Source: Siphonobacter aquaeclarae
GTDB lineage: Bacteria; Bacteroidota; Bacteroidia; Cytophagales; Spirosomataceae
Assembly: GCF_900103285.1 (NCBI RefSeq)
Contig: NZ_FNGS01000003.1
Location: 485,997 to 549,996, forward strand
Reading direction: 5' to 3'
DNA: 64,000 nucleotides
Shown: in pieces, positions 8,590 through 17,303 of the stretch
How the letters are laid out: each line of letters begins with the position of its first letter
How positions within the stretch are numbered: the first letter of the stretch is position 1
The notes under the pieces: model-generated
The model's database searches: none
Seen by the model: the letters and a program-made list of their open reading frames with translations, nothing else
What the model was told of the DNA's origin: nothing
Position numbers and translations under genes: made by a program

Positions 8590-9196
8590 GATGGGAAAGG
8601 GTCTTCAAATCGGGTTCAAAGAAAAGGGGAAGGAAGGGTATTCAAAGCAGGTATTGAGTGGAAACGGCGGTTTCTTCCGGATGAAAGGAAGAAAAACCGG
8701 TTAAAAGTAAAAAACTTACGTTAAATGCTTGTATATCACGACGAAACGTCCGTAATTTGCAGCTCTGTTTACGAATAGAATCACAGACCGATGCTCGCAA
8801 CCGGTTGGCAGAACTGGCCGAGCCTTTGATTATCAGGTTGTTAACGTGGTTCTTTTCGAACGTCTAAGGTCGGATACTTCCCGATTTTTGAACGTCAGGA
8901 CTGTTACTGGCTCCGGTAGTTGAATGCCCAGTTCCGGAGTTGAGTAGTAAGCTGACAGGACTTTGCTCCGCCATGGAGTTTGACGTGTATAGTCTGCACA
9001 GGCAGGCATGCTTCTCTGCACGTCTTCTGAGGGGTCCTTTCAGCTGCTTCTTTTCCGGTTTCTATCTGATTTTCAAAAAAATACAGGGGGTTTTCTGTCT
9101 GCGACTCGGTTGTAAACAGAAAAAGTACTACTTTTGCAGTCCGTTTTCTGAGGCTCCCGGGGTGGGAAAGCCTATAACCAATTAAAAATCAAGAAG
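8590..9196. other. 607-bp leader/promoter region before the ribosomal cluster
   Basis: This gap holds no protein gene I can support. It contains the proximal promoter described at 9110-9136 and a weaker distal near-match (TTG, 21 nt, TAATTTG ending at 8759). Several short stems are possible, for example CTCCGG/CCGGAG around 8910-8940, but I recognise no known RNA family or riboswitch. rpsJ, the usual first gene of this cluster, is absent. Confidence 0.5.
9110..9136 (+). promoter_or_regulatory. promoter of the rplC-led ribosomal cluster
   Basis: TACTTTTG (9129-9136) is an exact TAnnTTTG -7 element, with TTG at 9110-9112 as a possible -33 core 16 bases upstream. The leader to rplC would be about 55 nt. 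Confidence 0.6.
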
Positions 9197-9814
9197 ATGT
9201 CTGGTATTATTGGGAAGAAAATTGGCATGACTAGCCTCTACAATGCTGACGGTTCGTCCGTTGCTTGTACGCTAATTGAAGCCGGTCCCTGCGTCGTGAC
9301 GCAAGTTAAGACCGTCGAAAACGATGGATATGAAGCTATCCAGCTCGGTTTCGGCGAGAAAAAAGAAAAGAATACTTCCAAGCCGCTGGCTGGCCATTTC
9401 AAGAAGGCCGGTACGACTCCGAAGCGGAAGCTGGTTGAATTCAAAACGTTTGAAAAATCCCTGTCTCTGGGCGAAACGATCGACGCGACGCTTTTCACAG
9501 AAGGTGATTTTGTAGATGCAATTGGTTCTGCCAAGGGCCGTGGATTCCAGGGCGTTGTAAAGCGTCACGGTTTCGGCGGGGTAGGCGGCCAGACGCACGG
9601 TCAGCACAACCGGGCACGTCACCCGGGTTCTATTGGTGCTTGTTCTTTCCCCTCACGTGTATTCAAGGGTCTCCGCATGGCGGGCCGCATGGGTAACAAC
9701 CGTGTGAAAGTTCAGAACCTCCAGATTCTCAAGGTATATCCCGAGCAAAATCTGATCGTAGTAAGCGGTTCAGTTCCGGGTGCCAAAAATTCGTTCGTAA
9801 TTCTTGAGAAATAG
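9197..9814 (+). CDS. rplC: 50S ribosomal protein L3
   Basis: A 205-residue L3, an early 23S rRNA-binding protein whose long loop reaches toward the peptidyl transferase centre. It starts [16 protein letters not shown]. The conserved loop [18 protein letters not shown] and the [15 protein letters not shown] segment are present. It is the first gene of the cluster in this genome rather than the second, because rpsJ is not upstream. The leader is A-rich without a Shine-Dalgarno sequence. Confidence 0.97.
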   Translation: MSGIIGKKIGMTSLYNADGSSVACTLIEAGPCVVTQVKTVENDGYEAIQLGFGEKKEKNTSKPLAGHFKKAGTTPKRKLVEFKTFEKSLSLGETIDATLFTEGDFVDAIGSAKGRGFQGVVKRHGFGGVGGQTHGQHNRARHPGSIGACSFPSRVFKGLRMAGRMGNNRVKVQNLQILKVYPEQNLIVVSGSVPGAKNSFVILEK

Positions 9815-9870
9815 GCTGAGGGTGTTTCTGACACCGTTGACCTGTTTCCAAAGTAGCACTTTACAAGAAA

Positions 9871-10497
9871 ATGGAACTGTCCGTATATAGTATTCAAGGC
9901 AAAGAAACCGGCAAGAAAGTAACGCTGTCTGACGACGTGTTTGCGATCGAACCGAACGAGCACGTAATGTGGCTCGACGTCAAGCAGTACCTGGCCAACC
10001 AACGTCAGGGTACGCACAAGTCCAAGGAACGCTGGGAAGTGGCCCGTTCTACCCGCAAGCTGATTCGTCAGAAGGGTACGGGTGGCGCCCGCCACGGTTC
10101 TTACAAGGCGAACATCTTCAAGGGTGGCGCGCGTGTATTCGGACCGAAGCCCCGCGACTACTCCTTCAAACTCAACAAGAAAGTGAAGAGCCTGGCCCGC
10201 AAGTCAGCCCTGGCGTCCAAAGCCAAGGATGGTGTGGTAACGGTAGTAGAAAACTTCTCTTTCGACGCTCCGAAAACCAAGCAATACATCTCTGTGCTGG
10301 CCGCTTTCGCTGCTGCTGACACGAAGACTCTGCTGGTATTGCCTGCGGCCGACAACAATGTATTCCTGTCTGCCCGGAACCTGCCCAAAGCCAATGTGCT
10401 TCCGGCAGATCAGCTGACGACTTACGCCCTGCTGAACGCTGATCGTCTGATCATCGCCGAAGGTGCCGTCGAGAAAATTGAAGCATTGTTGAACTAA
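9871..10497 (+). CDS. rplD: 50S ribosomal protein L4
   Basis: A 208-residue L4, which binds 23S rRNA and lines the exit tunnel with its extended loop. The loop region with RQKGTGGARHGS and GGARVFGPKPRDY is the part that contacts the tunnel in the family. Whether L4 controls its own operon here, as in enterobacteria, cannot be judged. It follows rplC by 56 bases. Confidence 0.97.
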   Translation: MELSVYSIQGKETGKKVTLSDDVFAIEPNEHVMWLDVKQYLANQRQGTHKSKERWEVARSTRKLIRQKGTGGARHGSYKANIFKGGARVFGPKPRDYSFKLNKKVKSLARKSALASKAKDGVVTVVENFSFDAPKTKQYISVLAAFAAADTKTLLVLPAADNNVFLSARNLPKANVLPADQLTTYALLNADRLIIAEGAVEKIEALLN

Positions 10498-10527
10498 TCA
10501 GCGGTCGCAGAATAAGCGACAATCATT

Positions 10528-10815
10528 ATGAGCATCATCATTCGTCCCCTTCTGACTGAAAAGTCAACGGCTCAGAACGAGCAAGGGAAGTACGGCTTCG
10601 AAGTGGCGCTGACGGCCAATAAGGTCGAGATCAAGAAGGCCATCGAGAAGATGTACGGTGTGAAAGTTGAATCTGTGAATACGCTGCGTCAGATCGGGAA
10701 GAAGAAATCCCGCAGCACGCGTACCAAGATCACTTCCGGTAACACGTCCACTATCAAGAAGGCGATTGTAACGGTAGCCGAAGGCGAAGTTATCGACTTC
10801 TATCAGGGCATCTAA
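10528..10815 (+). CDS. rplW: 50S ribosomal protein L23
   Basis: A 95-residue L23, which sits at the tunnel exit and docks trigger factor, SRP and the Sec translocon in the family. It begins MSIIIRPLLTEKSTAQNEQG, and NKVEIKKAIEKMYGVKVESV is the typical core. Length is normal. Confidence 0.97.
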   Translation: MSIIIRPLLTEKSTAQNEQGKYGFEVALTANKVEIKKAIEKMYGVKVESVNTLRQIGKKKSRSTRTKITSGNTSTIKKAIVTVAEGEVIDFYQGI

Positions 10816-10910
10816 TTCGCCCGTTCAGTAACATTCCTTTCCTCCGGAATACGTATGAATCAGGCAGGCTGGCAAGTTGGAGGACATAGCCTGCCGCAGC
10901 AAACAAATCA

Positions 10911-11735
10911 ATGGCAATCAAGAAGTTGAAGCCTGTAACGCCGGGGATGCGTTTTCGTTCAGCCCCGACGTTTAGCGAGATCACGACCAGCAAGCCTGAG
11001 AAGAGCCTCCTCGAGCCTCTGAAGAGAACGGGTGGTCGCAATGATCAGGGTCGCCGCGCGATGCGTTACATCGGTGGTGGTCACAAGCGTAAGTACCGTA
11101 TCATCGATTTCAAGCGCGACAAGGCAGGAGTATCGGCAGAAGTGAAGACGATCGAGTACGATCCGAACCGTTCTGCACGTATCGCACTCGTTCAGTACGC
11201 TGACGGTGAGAAGCGTTATATCATTGCTCCGCAAGGCCTGACGGTTGGTCAGACGATCCAGTCCGGAGAAGGAATTGCGCCTGAAGTTGGAAACGCGATG
11301 CCGCTGTCGGCGATGCCGATCGGTACGATCGTTCACAACATCGAAATGAAACCCGGCAAGGGCGGACAGATGGCGCGCAGCGCCGGAACATACGCACAGA
11401 TCGTGGGCCGTGAAAGCAAGTATGTGATTCTGCGCATGCCTTCCAGCGAAACCCGGATGATCCTGGGTAACTGCATTGCAACCGTTGGATCCGTCTCTAA
11501 CGCTGATCACATGAACGAGAGCCTGGGTAAGGCTGGTCGTAAGCGTTGGCTGGGTCGCCGCCCGCGGGTTCGTGGTGTGGTAATGAACCCGGTTGATCAC
11601 CCGATGGGTGGTGGCGAAGGCCGTGCTTCCGGAGGTCACCCGCGTTCGCGCAAGGGTCTGCTGGCCAAGGGCAAGAAGACGCGTGACAAGAAGAAGGCAT
11701 CCAACAAGTTAATCATTAGCAAGCGGAAGAAATAA
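10911..11735 (+). CDS. rplB: 50S ribosomal protein L2
   Basis: A 274-residue L2, needed for subunit association and peptidyl transferase assembly. The conserved segment [12 protein letters not shown] keeps the key His of the NPVDH motif, while the following His of the enterobacterial DHPHGG is Met. The basic C-terminus ends [11 protein letters not shown]. Its TAA stop shares its last base with the rpsS ATG, so translation is probably coupled. Confidence 0.97.
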   Translation: MAIKKLKPVTPGMRFRSAPTFSEITTSKPEKSLLEPLKRTGGRNDQGRRAMRYIGGGHKRKYRIIDFKRDKAGVSAEVKTIEYDPNRSARIALVQYADGEKRYIIAPQGLTVGQTIQSGEGIAPEVGNAMPLSAMPIGTIVHNIEMKPGKGGQMARSAGTYAQIVGRESKYVILRMPSSETRMILGNCIATVGSVSNADHMNESLGKAGRKRWLGRRPRVRGVVMNPVDHPMGGGEGRASGGHPRSRKGLLAKGKKTRDKKKASNKLIISKRKK

Positions 11736-12013
11736 TGGCACGTTCACTCAAAAAAGGCCCCTATATTGATTTTCGCCTTTCCAATAAAGTGGAGGTAATG
11801 AATGAGGCAGGCAAGAAATCGGTTATCAAAACCTGGTCACGCCGCTCAATGATTTCTCCGGATTTCGTGGGTCACACTTTCGCTGTGCATAACGGCAACA
11901 AGTTTATCCCCGTGTACGTGACGGAAAACATGGTAGGTCATAAGCTGGGCGAATTCGCTCCGACCCGCAACTTCCGTGGGCACGTCGCTAAAAAGGACAA
12001 AGGGAAACGATAA
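11735..12013 (+). CDS. rpsS: 30S ribosomal protein S19
   Basis: A 92-residue S19, which forms the head of the 30S subunit with S13. It begins [15 protein letters not shown] and shows the conserved [20 protein letters not shown] and [15 protein letters not shown] segments. It overlaps rplB by one base. The downstream gap to rplV contains a tandem heptamer repeat. Confidence 0.97.
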   Translation: MARSLKKGPYIDFRLSNKVEVMNEAGKKSVIKTWSRRSMISPDFVGHTFAVHNGNKFIPVYVTENMVGHKLGEFAPTRNFRGHVAKKDKGKR

Positions 12014-12018
12014 AACCA

Positions 12019-12088
12019 GTTTACAGTGGACGGTTTACAGTGGACAGAATAGGTCACTGCAAGCGGGAAACGACAAACTGACAACCAA
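12019..12088. repeat. heptamer-word repeat in rpsS-rplV gap
   Basis: The 14-mer GTTTACAGTGGACR occurs twice in tandem (12019-12032, 12033-12046), which is four 7-nt words. A weaker complementary, roughly 7-nt-periodic stretch (12066-12088, with ACAAACTGACAACCAAC) runs to three bases from the rplV ATG. The word type and the GACAACCAAC end recur at 54570-54670. Confidence 0.65.
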
Positions 12089-12091
12089 CAA

Positions 12092-12472
12092 ATGGAAGCA
12101 ATCGCAAAACTCAATAACGTCCCGACGTCGCCTCAGAAGATGCGTCTGGTTGCTGACCTGATCCGCGGCCAGAAAGTAAACAAAGCTCTGGCGATTCTGA
12201 AGTACCAGCCTAAGTCGGGCTCTCCGCGTCTGGAAAAGTTGCTGCTGTCGGCTATTGCCAACTGGCAGGAGAAATACGGCGAGGAGGTAAAACTGGAAGA
12301 AGCTGACCTGTTCGTAAAGACGATCTTCGTCGACGGCGGTCCCTTCCTGAAGCGCCTTCGTCCGGCTCCTCAAGGACGTGCCTACCGCGTGCGTAAGCGT
12401 TCGAATCACGTAACGCTGGTGGTAGCGAGCAATGCCAAGGCAGAAACTAAAACCGAAAACACGGAAGCGTAA
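12092..12472 (+). CDS. rplV: 50S ribosomal protein L22
   Basis: A 126-residue L22, whose beta-hairpin loop lines the exit tunnel and narrows it with L4. It starts [20 protein letters not shown]. The [16 protein letters not shown] region is the hairpin return. The C-terminus carries a short acidic/Thr tail ([10 protein letters not shown]). Confidence 0.96.
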   Translation: MEAIAKLNNVPTSPQKMRLVADLIRGQKVNKALAILKYQPKSGSPRLEKLLLSAIANWQEKYGEEVKLEEADLFVKTIFVDGGPFLKRLRPAPQGRAYRVRKRSNHVTLVVASNAKAETKTENTEA

Positions 12473-12478
12473 CACACC

Positions 12479-13357
12479 ATGGGACAAAAAGTAAACCCCG
12501 TAGGTCTTCGTCTGGGTATTGTACGTGGTTGGGAATCCAACTGGTACGGTGGAAAGAACTTCGCTGAAAAGCTGGTCGAAGACGAAACGATTCGTAAATA
12601 CATTGCTGCCCGTATCCCGAAAGGCGCGATCTCGAAGGTGATCATCGAGCGTACGCTGAAGCGGGTTACCCTGACGATCAACACGGCCCGCCCGGGTGTC
12701 GTCATCGGTAAAGGCGGTAACGAAGTAGATAAAATCAAGGAAGAGCTGAAGAAGCTGACGGGCAAGGACGTACAGATCAACATTTTCGAGATCAAGCGCC
12801 CTGAAATCGACGCCAAACTTGTTGGCGAAACGATTGCTCAGCAGCTGGAAGCCCGGATCTCTTTCCGTCGTGCCATGAAGCAAGCCATTGCTTCTGCCAT
12901 GCGGGTAGGAGCGCAAGGGATCAAGGTTCGTCTGTCTGGTCGTCTCGGCGGTGCTGAAATGGCCCGTACCGAAGAGTACAAGGAAGGACGCATCCCCCTG
13001 CACACGCTGCGTGCGGATATCGATTACGCGATTTCCGAAGCGCAAACGGTATACGGTAAAATCGGTATCAAGATCTGGGTCTTCAAGGGTGAAGTGTACG
13101 GCAAGCGTGATCTCTCTGTAGTCAACGCTGGTCTGAACTCAGGCCTCGCTGAAGGTCGTGGCGGCTCCGATCGCGGAGATCGTCGTGGCGGACGCGGTGG
13201 AGACGATCGTGACGGTGGCCGTCGTGGCCGTCGTGACGGAGATGGTGGCGGAGACCGTGGCCGTGGTGGCAACAACAACCGTGGCGGTGCTGGTAACCGT
13301 GGCGGTGCTAACCGGGGTGCCGGTAACCGTGGCGGTGGCCAGGGAGGACGTCGCTAA
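12479..13357 (+). CDS. rpsC: 30S ribosomal protein S3 with Gly/Arg/Asp-rich C-terminal extension
   Basis: S3 lies at the mRNA entry tunnel of the 30S subunit. Residues 1 to about 222 are a normal S3 with the KH domain ([12 protein letters not shown]) and the C-terminal domain ending [11 protein letters not shown]. The remaining 70 or so residues are a low-complexity tail of [20 protein letters not shown] and [12 protein letters not shown] repeats, resembling eukaryotic RGG boxes. Total length is 292 residues against about 210-240 for most bacterial S3 proteins. The tail is in the same frame with no frameshift and ends at an ordinary TAA. Confidence 0.96.
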   Translation: MGQKVNPVGLRLGIVRGWESNWYGGKNFAEKLVEDETIRKYIAARIPKGAISKVIIERTLKRVTLTINTARPGVVIGKGGNEVDKIKEELKKLTGKDVQINIFEIKRPEIDAKLVGETIAQQLEARISFRRAMKQAIASAMRVGAQGIKVRLSGRLGGAEMARTEEYKEGRIPLHTLRADIDYAISEAQTVYGKIGIKIWVFKGEVYGKRDLSVVNAGLNSGLAEGRGGSDRGDRRGGRGGDDRDGGRRGRRDGDGGGDRGRGGNNNRGGAGNRGGANRGAGNRGGGQGGRR

Positions 13358-13415
13358 GTAGCTTGGAAGAGGGGGGCTTGTTCCCCTGCTTCAAACTCTA
13401 AAGAACTCAACGATC

Positions 13416-13841
13416 ATGTTACAACCGAGAAGAACCAAATTCCGCAAGCAGCAGAAGGGACGGATCAAGGGTCTTGCTACGCGGGGCCACGAGATTTCCT
13501 TCGGTTCATTTGCGATTAAATCGCTGGAACCGGGCCGGATTACGGCTCGCCAGATCGAAGCGGCTCGTATCGCCGTAACCCGTGCAATGAAGCGGGAAGG
13601 TCAGGTCTGGATTCGTATTTTCCCCGATAACCCGATTACCAAGAAGCCGGCAGAAGTTCGGATGGGTAAAGGGAAAGGGGCTCCCGAGTATTGGGTAGCC
13701 AACGTGAAACCCGGAACGATTCTGTTCGAATCAACCGGTGTCCCTCTGGAACTGGCTCAGGAAGCGCTGCGTTTGGCTGCACAGAAATTGCCGGTACGGA
13801 CGAAGTTTGTCGTTCGCCGCGATTATCAGGAAGCTAACTAA
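13416..13841 (+). CDS. rplP: 50S ribosomal protein L16
   Basis: A 141-residue L16, which binds near the A-site tRNA elbow and helps assemble the peptidyl transferase centre. It begins [19 protein letters not shown]. The arginine in [10 protein letters not shown] is the usual hydroxylation region in enterobacteria, though no hydroxylase gene is visible here. Length is normal. Confidence 0.97.
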   Translation: MLQPRRTKFRKQQKGRIKGLATRGHEISFGSFAIKSLEPGRITARQIEAARIAVTRAMKREGQVWIRIFPDNPITKKPAEVRMGKGKGAPEYWVANVKPGTILFESTGVPLELAQEALRLAAQKLPVRTKFVVRRDYQEAN

Positions 13842-13848
13842 GTGATTC

Positions 13849-13897
13849 GTTACCTGTTATCCTGTACCGGATCTCAGTCAAGAAGATAACTGATAAC
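13849..13897. repeat. short inverted repeat with 7-nt words, rplP-rpmC gap
   Basis: GTTACCTGTTATC (13849-13861) pairs with GATAACTGATAAC (13885-13897) with two mismatches. Each arm is two words spaced 7 nt apart (GTTACCT/GTTATC). It appears to be a smaller member of the heptamer hairpin family. Confidence 0.5.
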
Positions 13898-13915
13898 GCA
13901 ATTGCACCAAGGCAA

Positions 13916-14098
13916 ATGAAAATCAAAGACATTCGGGCATTGAGCACGGAAGAACTCCGGCAGCAAGTCGCCCAGGAAAAAGAAGCACTGAGCCGACTGA
14001 AGTTTGCTCATGCGATTTCTCCGATCGAAAACCCGATGCGTATTCGGACTTCCCGTAAGCTTATCGCCCGGATGATGACCGAACTTAACGCTCGCTAG
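13916..14098 (+). CDS. rpmC: 50S ribosomal protein L29
   Basis: A 60-residue two-helix protein at the tunnel exit next to L23. It begins MKIKDIRALSTEELRQQV, and LKFAHAISPIENPMRIR is the conserved loop. Normal length and position between rplP and rpsQ. Confidence 0.95.
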   Translation: MKIKDIRALSTEELRQQVAQEKEALSRLKFAHAISPIENPMRIRTSRKLIARMMTELNAR

Positions 14099-14133
14099 AA
14101 TCGCCCTGAAAAGGCACAAAGCAAATTCCGAAC

Positions 14134-14394
14134 ATGGAAGAAGTACGTAAGCTCAGAAAAGTCAGAATTGGTCGGGTGCTGTCCAGTAGCATGGACAAGT
14201 CGGTAGTGATTACCGTCGAGCGGAAAGTCAAACACCCTATCTACGGGAAATTCCAGAAGAAAACGACCAAATTGATGGTACACGACGAGAACAATGATTG
14301 TGGCGTCGGCGATACCATTAAAGTGATGGAAACCCGCCCCTTGTCCAAGAACAAGCGCTGGCGGTTGGTTGAAATCATTGAAAAAGCGAAGTAA
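14134..14394 (+). CDS. rpsQ: 30S ribosomal protein S17
   Basis: An 86-residue OB-fold protein that binds 16S rRNA early in 30S assembly. The segments [24 protein letters not shown] (here [19 protein letters not shown]) and [20 protein letters not shown] are diagnostic. It is followed by the long heptamer hairpin. Confidence 0.96.
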   Translation: MEEVRKLRKVRIGRVLSSSMDKSVVITVERKVKHPIYGKFQKKTTKLMVHDENNDCGVGDTIKVMETRPLSKNKRWRLVEIIEKAK

Positions 14395-14407
14395 TCAGCA
14401 GTTACCT

Positions 14408-14490
14408 GTTTTCGGTTTTCGGTTTTCAGTTTTCGGTTGCGGATTCAACAGAAAACAGAAAACAGAAAACAGAAAACGGAAACTGGAAAC
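14408..14490. repeat. heptamer-word hairpin in rpsQ-rplN gap
   Basis: The left arm (14408-14438) is a run of TTTTCGG/TTTTCAG words and the right arm (14447-14477) a run of CAGAAAA words, followed by two degenerate words to 14490. The arms can form a 31-bp helix in which mismatches fall only once per 7-nt word, always at the variable word position. It sits inside the ribosomal operon between two essential genes and ends 11 bases before the rplN ATG. Confidence 0.85.
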
Positions 14491-14501
14491 TCAGCAAAGA
14501 A

Positions 14502-14870
14502 ATGCTCCAGCAAGAATCTAGATGTGGCGTAGCGGATAACAGCGGTGCCAAAGAGGTACTGGTTATCCGTGTGTTGGGTGGTACGGGCAAGCGTTATGCC
14601 TCCATCGGCGACAAAGTCGTGGTGACCGTAAAGCAGGCCCTTTCTTCTTCAAGCATGAAGAAGGGAACGGTGTCTAAAGCAGTGGTGGTTCGCACGAAAA
14701 AAGAAGTACGCCGGAAAGACGGATCATACATCCGTTTTGAAGACAATGCGGTCGTCCTTCTCAACAACCAGGACGAACCGCGCGGTACCCGGATCTTCGG
14801 ACCGGTTGCCCGCGAATTGCGTGAAAAGCAATTCATGAAAATTGTTTCGCTGGCTCCTGAGGTGCTTTAA
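14502..14870 (+). CDS. rplN: 50S ribosomal protein L14
   Basis: A 122-residue L14, located at the subunit interface and the docking site of the silencing factor RsfS in the family. It begins [19 protein letters not shown] and includes [20 protein letters not shown]. Length is normal. Confidence 0.97.
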   Translation: MLQQESRCGVADNSGAKEVLVIRVLGGTGKRYASIGDKVVVTVKQALSSSSMKKGTVSKAVVVRTKKEVRRKDGSYIRFEDNAVVLLNNQDEPRGTRIFGPVARELREKQFMKIVSLAPEVL

Positions 14871-14900
14871 TCACCCGGGTAAATCGTACGAAATCAGACA

Positions 14901-15233
14901 ATGGCAAATCAACAGCAAGTTAAACTCCACGTTCGCAGCGGAGATACCGTAGAGGTCATCGCCGGCGACGCCAAAGGCAAAAAGGGCGTCGTGAAGTCTG
15001 TCGACCGTGAGAAGCAGCGTGCAATTGTCGAAGGTGTCAACTTCGTCAAGAAACACGTAAAGCCTTCTGCGACCAATCCTCAGGGAGAAATCAAGGAAAT
15101 CGAGAGCCCCATTCACCTCAGCAACCTGAAGGTAGTGGATCCGAAATCCGGCGTTGCTTCCCGGACCGGCCGCAAGCTGAACGAAAAGGGCAAGTCCCAG
15201 CGCTACAGCAAGAAGAGCGGAAACTTCATCTAA
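14901..15233 (+). CDS. rplX: 50S ribosomal protein L24
   Basis: A 110-residue L24 with an N-terminal KOW motif ([19 protein letters not shown]) that initiates 50S assembly at the 5' domain of 23S rRNA. The segment [20 protein letters not shown] is typical. A GC-rich hairpin follows the stop. Confidence 0.96.
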   Translation: MANQQQVKLHVRSGDTVEVIAGDAKGKKGVVKSVDREKQRAIVEGVNFVKKHVKPSATNPQGEIKEIESPIHLSNLKVVDPKSGVASRTGRKLNEKGKSQRYSKKSGNFI

Positions 15234-15235
15234 TC

Positions 15236-15264
15236 GCAGAACGGCCGGTTTCCGCCGGCCCTGC
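15236..15264 (+). other. intercistronic hairpin, rplX-rplE
   Basis: GCAG (15236-15239) and GGCCGG (15243-15248) pair with CCGGCC (15255-15260) and CTGC (15261-15264). No T-run follows directly, so it is more likely an mRNA processing or stability element than a terminator. Confidence 0.5.
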
Positions 15265-15276
15265 AATTGTTTTATT

Positions 15277-15309
15277 CGTGGGTCGGAAATCCACAAACCA
15301 TTATTCTCA
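15277..15309 (+). promoter_or_regulatory. repeated leader box before rplE
   Basis: CGTGGGTCGGAAATCCACAA ends 19 bases before the rplE ATG and can fold as GTGG/CCAC. An almost identical box precedes rplR (17359-17391), also after a GC hairpin and also before an ATGGCAA start. Confidence 0.55.
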
Positions 15310-15864
15310 ATGGCAACTCCTCGGTTAAAAGAAAAGTACCTCAACGATGTAGTATCGGCGTTGAAAGACAAGTTCCAGTACGATTCCATCATGCAGGTAC
15401 CGAAGCTGCAGAAGATCGTCATCAACAAAGGTATCGGTGCAGCCGTAGCGGATAAGAAGCTGGTTGACGTAGGCGTGGAAGAACTTTCCATCATCTCCGG
15501 TCAGAAAGCAATCGCTACGTTCTCCAAGAAGGCTATCTCGAACTTCAAACTTCGGGAAAACATGCCGATCGGAGCGAAAGTAACGCTGCGCGGTGACAAG
15601 ATGTACGAATTCCTGGATCGTCTGACGGCGGTTGCGCTCCCCCGGGTGCGTGACTTCAAAGGGGTAAGCGACAAAGGCTTTGACGGCCGCGGCAACTACA
15701 CCCTCGGCGTGAAGGAGCAGATCATCTTCCCTGAAATCTCCATCGAAAAGGTGCAGAAGATCTCCGGGATGGACATCACCTTCGTAACCTCGGCTCAGTC
15801 GGATGCTGAAAGCCTCGAATTGCTCAAGGCTCTGGGTATGCCCTTTGCTGGACAGAAAAAGTAA
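15310..15864 (+). CDS. rplE: 50S ribosomal protein L5
   Basis: A 184-residue L5, which binds 5S rRNA and contacts P-site tRNA and S13. It starts [15 protein letters not shown]. Segments [17 protein letters not shown] and [16 protein letters not shown] are diagnostic. Length is normal. Confidence 0.97.
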   Translation: MATPRLKEKYLNDVVSALKDKFQYDSIMQVPKLQKIVINKGIGAAVADKKLVDVGVEELSIISGQKAIATFSKKAISNFKLRENMPIGAKVTLRGDKMYEFLDRLTAVALPRVRDFKGVSDKGFDGRGNYTLGVKEQIIFPEISIEKVQKISGMDITFVTSAQSDAESLELLKALGMPFAGQKK

Positions 15865-15867
15865 TAA

Positions 15868-15913
15868 TTGATTCCCCGCTACTTCGGCTCCGAAAAGGGC
15901 GGGGACCAATCAT
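15868..15913 (+). other. intercistronic hairpin, rplE-rpsN
   Basis: TGATT and CCCCGC (15869-15879) pair with GCGGGG (15899-15904) and AATCA (15908-15912), with a small asymmetric bulge. There is no T-run. Confidence 0.45.
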
Positions 15914-15922
15914 AACAAAAAA

Positions 15923-16192
15923 ATGGCAAAAGAATCAGTCAAAGCAAGAGAGCGGAAACGCGAGCGTCTGGTAGCGAAATATGCAGCTAAGCGCAAAGCC
16001 CTGAAGGAAGCCGGTGACTATGAAGGTCTCGACAAACTCCCCCGCAACGCTTCCCCCGTACGGCTCCACAACCGTTGCAAGCTGACAGGTCGTCCCAGAG
16101 GTTACATGCGGAAATTCGGCATCAGCCGGGTTACCTTCCGCCAAATGGCTTCTGATGGAAAAATTCCCGGCGTAACAAAATCGAGCTGGTAA
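15923..16192 (+). CDS. rpsN: 30S ribosomal protein S14, zinc-free type
   Basis: An 89-residue S14 of the head of the 30S subunit. It is the longer form without the zinc ribbon: only one cysteine is present ([20 protein letters not shown]), where the zinc form has two CxxC pairs. The C-terminus [10 protein letters not shown] is typical. A promoter for the next genes begins directly after its stop. Confidence 0.97.
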   Translation: MAKESVKARERKRERLVAKYAAKRKALKEAGDYEGLDKLPRNASPVRLHNRCKLTGRPRGYMRKFGISRVTFRQMASDGKIPGVTKSSW

Positions 16193-16194
16193 TT

Positions 16195-16226
16195 TTTGGT
16201 GTATCCATTTTGATTCTCTAATTTTG
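16195..16226 (+). promoter_or_regulatory. internal promoter upstream of rpsH
   Basis: TTTG (16195-16198), a 20-nt spacer and TAATTTTG (16219-16226) match the Bacteroidota -33/-7 consensus exactly. It starts 3 bases after the rpsN stop and lies 42 bases before the rpsH ATG, and would give the second half of the cluster its own transcription start. Confidence 0.75.
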
Positions 16227-16267
16227 CGAGCCGTTTTGAGCGGCCCGTAGCAAAATCATATTCTTTC

Positions 16268-16663
16268 ATGGATCCGATTGCAGATTACTTGACCCGTCTG
16301 AGGAATGCCATCAAGGCTCGCCACAGAATCGTCGAGATCCCGGCTTCCAATCTCAAGAAAGAGATCACGAAGGTGCTCTTTGAGAAAGGCTACATTCAAA
16401 GCTATAAGTTTGACGATGAGGCTTCCGTACAGGGAACCATCAAAGTCGCCCTGAAGTACAACCCCCTCACGAAGCAGTCTGCTATCGTGAAACTGACCCG
16501 CATCAGCAAGCCGGGTCTCCGGAAGTACACAGGTTCCAAAGAACTTCCGCGGGTATTGAACGGACTGGGTATTGCCATTCTGTCTACCTCGAAGGGCGTT
16601 ATGACGGACAAAGAGGCGCGCACCCTCAACGTAGGTGGCGAAGTTCTTTGCTACGTATATTAA
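16268..16663 (+). CDS. rpsH: 30S ribosomal protein S8
   Basis: A 131-residue S8, a primary 16S rRNA binder and, in enterobacteria, the repressor of the spc operon. It begins MDPIADYLTRLRNAIKARHR. The C-terminal motif ILSTSKGVMTDKEAR is diagnostic. It is the first gene after the internal promoter. Confidence 0.97.
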   Translation: MDPIADYLTRLRNAIKARHRIVEIPASNLKKEITKVLFEKGYIQSYKFDDEASVQGTIKVALKYNPLTKQSAIVKLTRISKPGLRKYTGSKELPRVLNGLGIAILSTSKGVMTDKEARTLNVGGEVLCYVY

Positions 16664-16672
16664 TTAACACAC

Positions 16673-16720
16673 GGAATCAGCGGAGGGTAATCTGACCACT
16701 GAAAACCTCCGCTGATTTCC
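16673..16720 (+). other. long intercistronic hairpin, rpsH-rplF
   Basis: GGAATCAGCGGAGG (16673-16686) pairs with CCTCCGCTGATTTCC (16706-16720) with one bulged base, followed by TTTT. It could attenuate transcription within the operon. Confidence 0.6.
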
Positions 16721-16737
16721 TTTTAACATCCAGTGAC

Positions 16738-17295
16738 ATGTCACGTATTGGAAAAAAAATCATCACCCTGCCGGCCGGCGTAACCGTTGACGTAGACAAG
16801 AATAACCTGGTGACTGTAAAAGGTCCGAAGGGTACGCTGTCTCAGGCGGTTGATCCGGATATCTCGGTAGAGATCGAAGGTGGCGAGTTGCAAGTGGTTC
16901 GCCCGACTGAACAAAAGCGTCACAAGGCGCTGCACGGTCTGTACCGTGCCCTGATTAACAACATGGTAGTAGGCGTAAGCCAGGGCTACCGTACCGAGAT
17001 GGAAATCGTCGGGGTAGGTTACAAGGCTTCCAACCAGGGCAATATCCTGGAGCTGGCATTGGGCTACTCACACAGCATTTTCGTCGCTATCCCGACTGAA
17101 CTGAAAGTGACGACGGCGATGGAAAAAGGCCAGAACCCGAAAGTCGTTCTGGAAGGTATTGACAAGCAACTCATCGGCCAGGTCGCTGCCAAGATCAAGT
17201 CTCTCCGCAAGGTTGAGCCTTACAAAGGCAAGGGTATCCGCTTCACGGGTGAATTCGTCCGTCGTAAGGCTGGTAAAGCGGCTGGTAAGAAATAA
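16738..17295 (+). CDS. rplF: 50S ribosomal protein L6
   Basis: A 185-residue L6 near the factor-binding site of the 50S subunit. It begins MSRIGKKIITLPAGVTV. The second-domain segment PYKGKGIRFTGEFVRRKAGK is conserved. Length is normal. Confidence 0.97.
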   Translation: MSRIGKKIITLPAGVTVDVDKNNLVTVKGPKGTLSQAVDPDISVEIEGGELQVVRPTEQKRHKALHGLYRALINNMVVGVSQGYRTEMEIVGVGYKASNQGNILELALGYSHSIFVAIPTELKVTTAMEKGQNPKVVLEGIDKQLIGQVAAKIKSLRKVEPYKGKGIRFTGEFVRRKAGKAAGKK

Positions 17296-17303
17296 ATGGT
17301 TTG

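Noticed and set aside
7711-8724. 337-residue forward frame opposite the TerC gene
   Set aside because: It is rich in His, Asp and Glu as expected from the complement of a membrane protein gene. The reverse strand carries a clear TerC protein.
8833-9185. short frames on both strands in the rplC leader
   Set aside because: Low-quality compositions without recognisable features, and they overlap the promoter elements.
8590-9196. tRNA, tmRNA or 6S-like RNA in the rplC leader
   Set aside because: No cloverleaf, T-arm consensus or convincing long-range pairing could be found by eye. A covariance-model search would be needed to find a divergent one.
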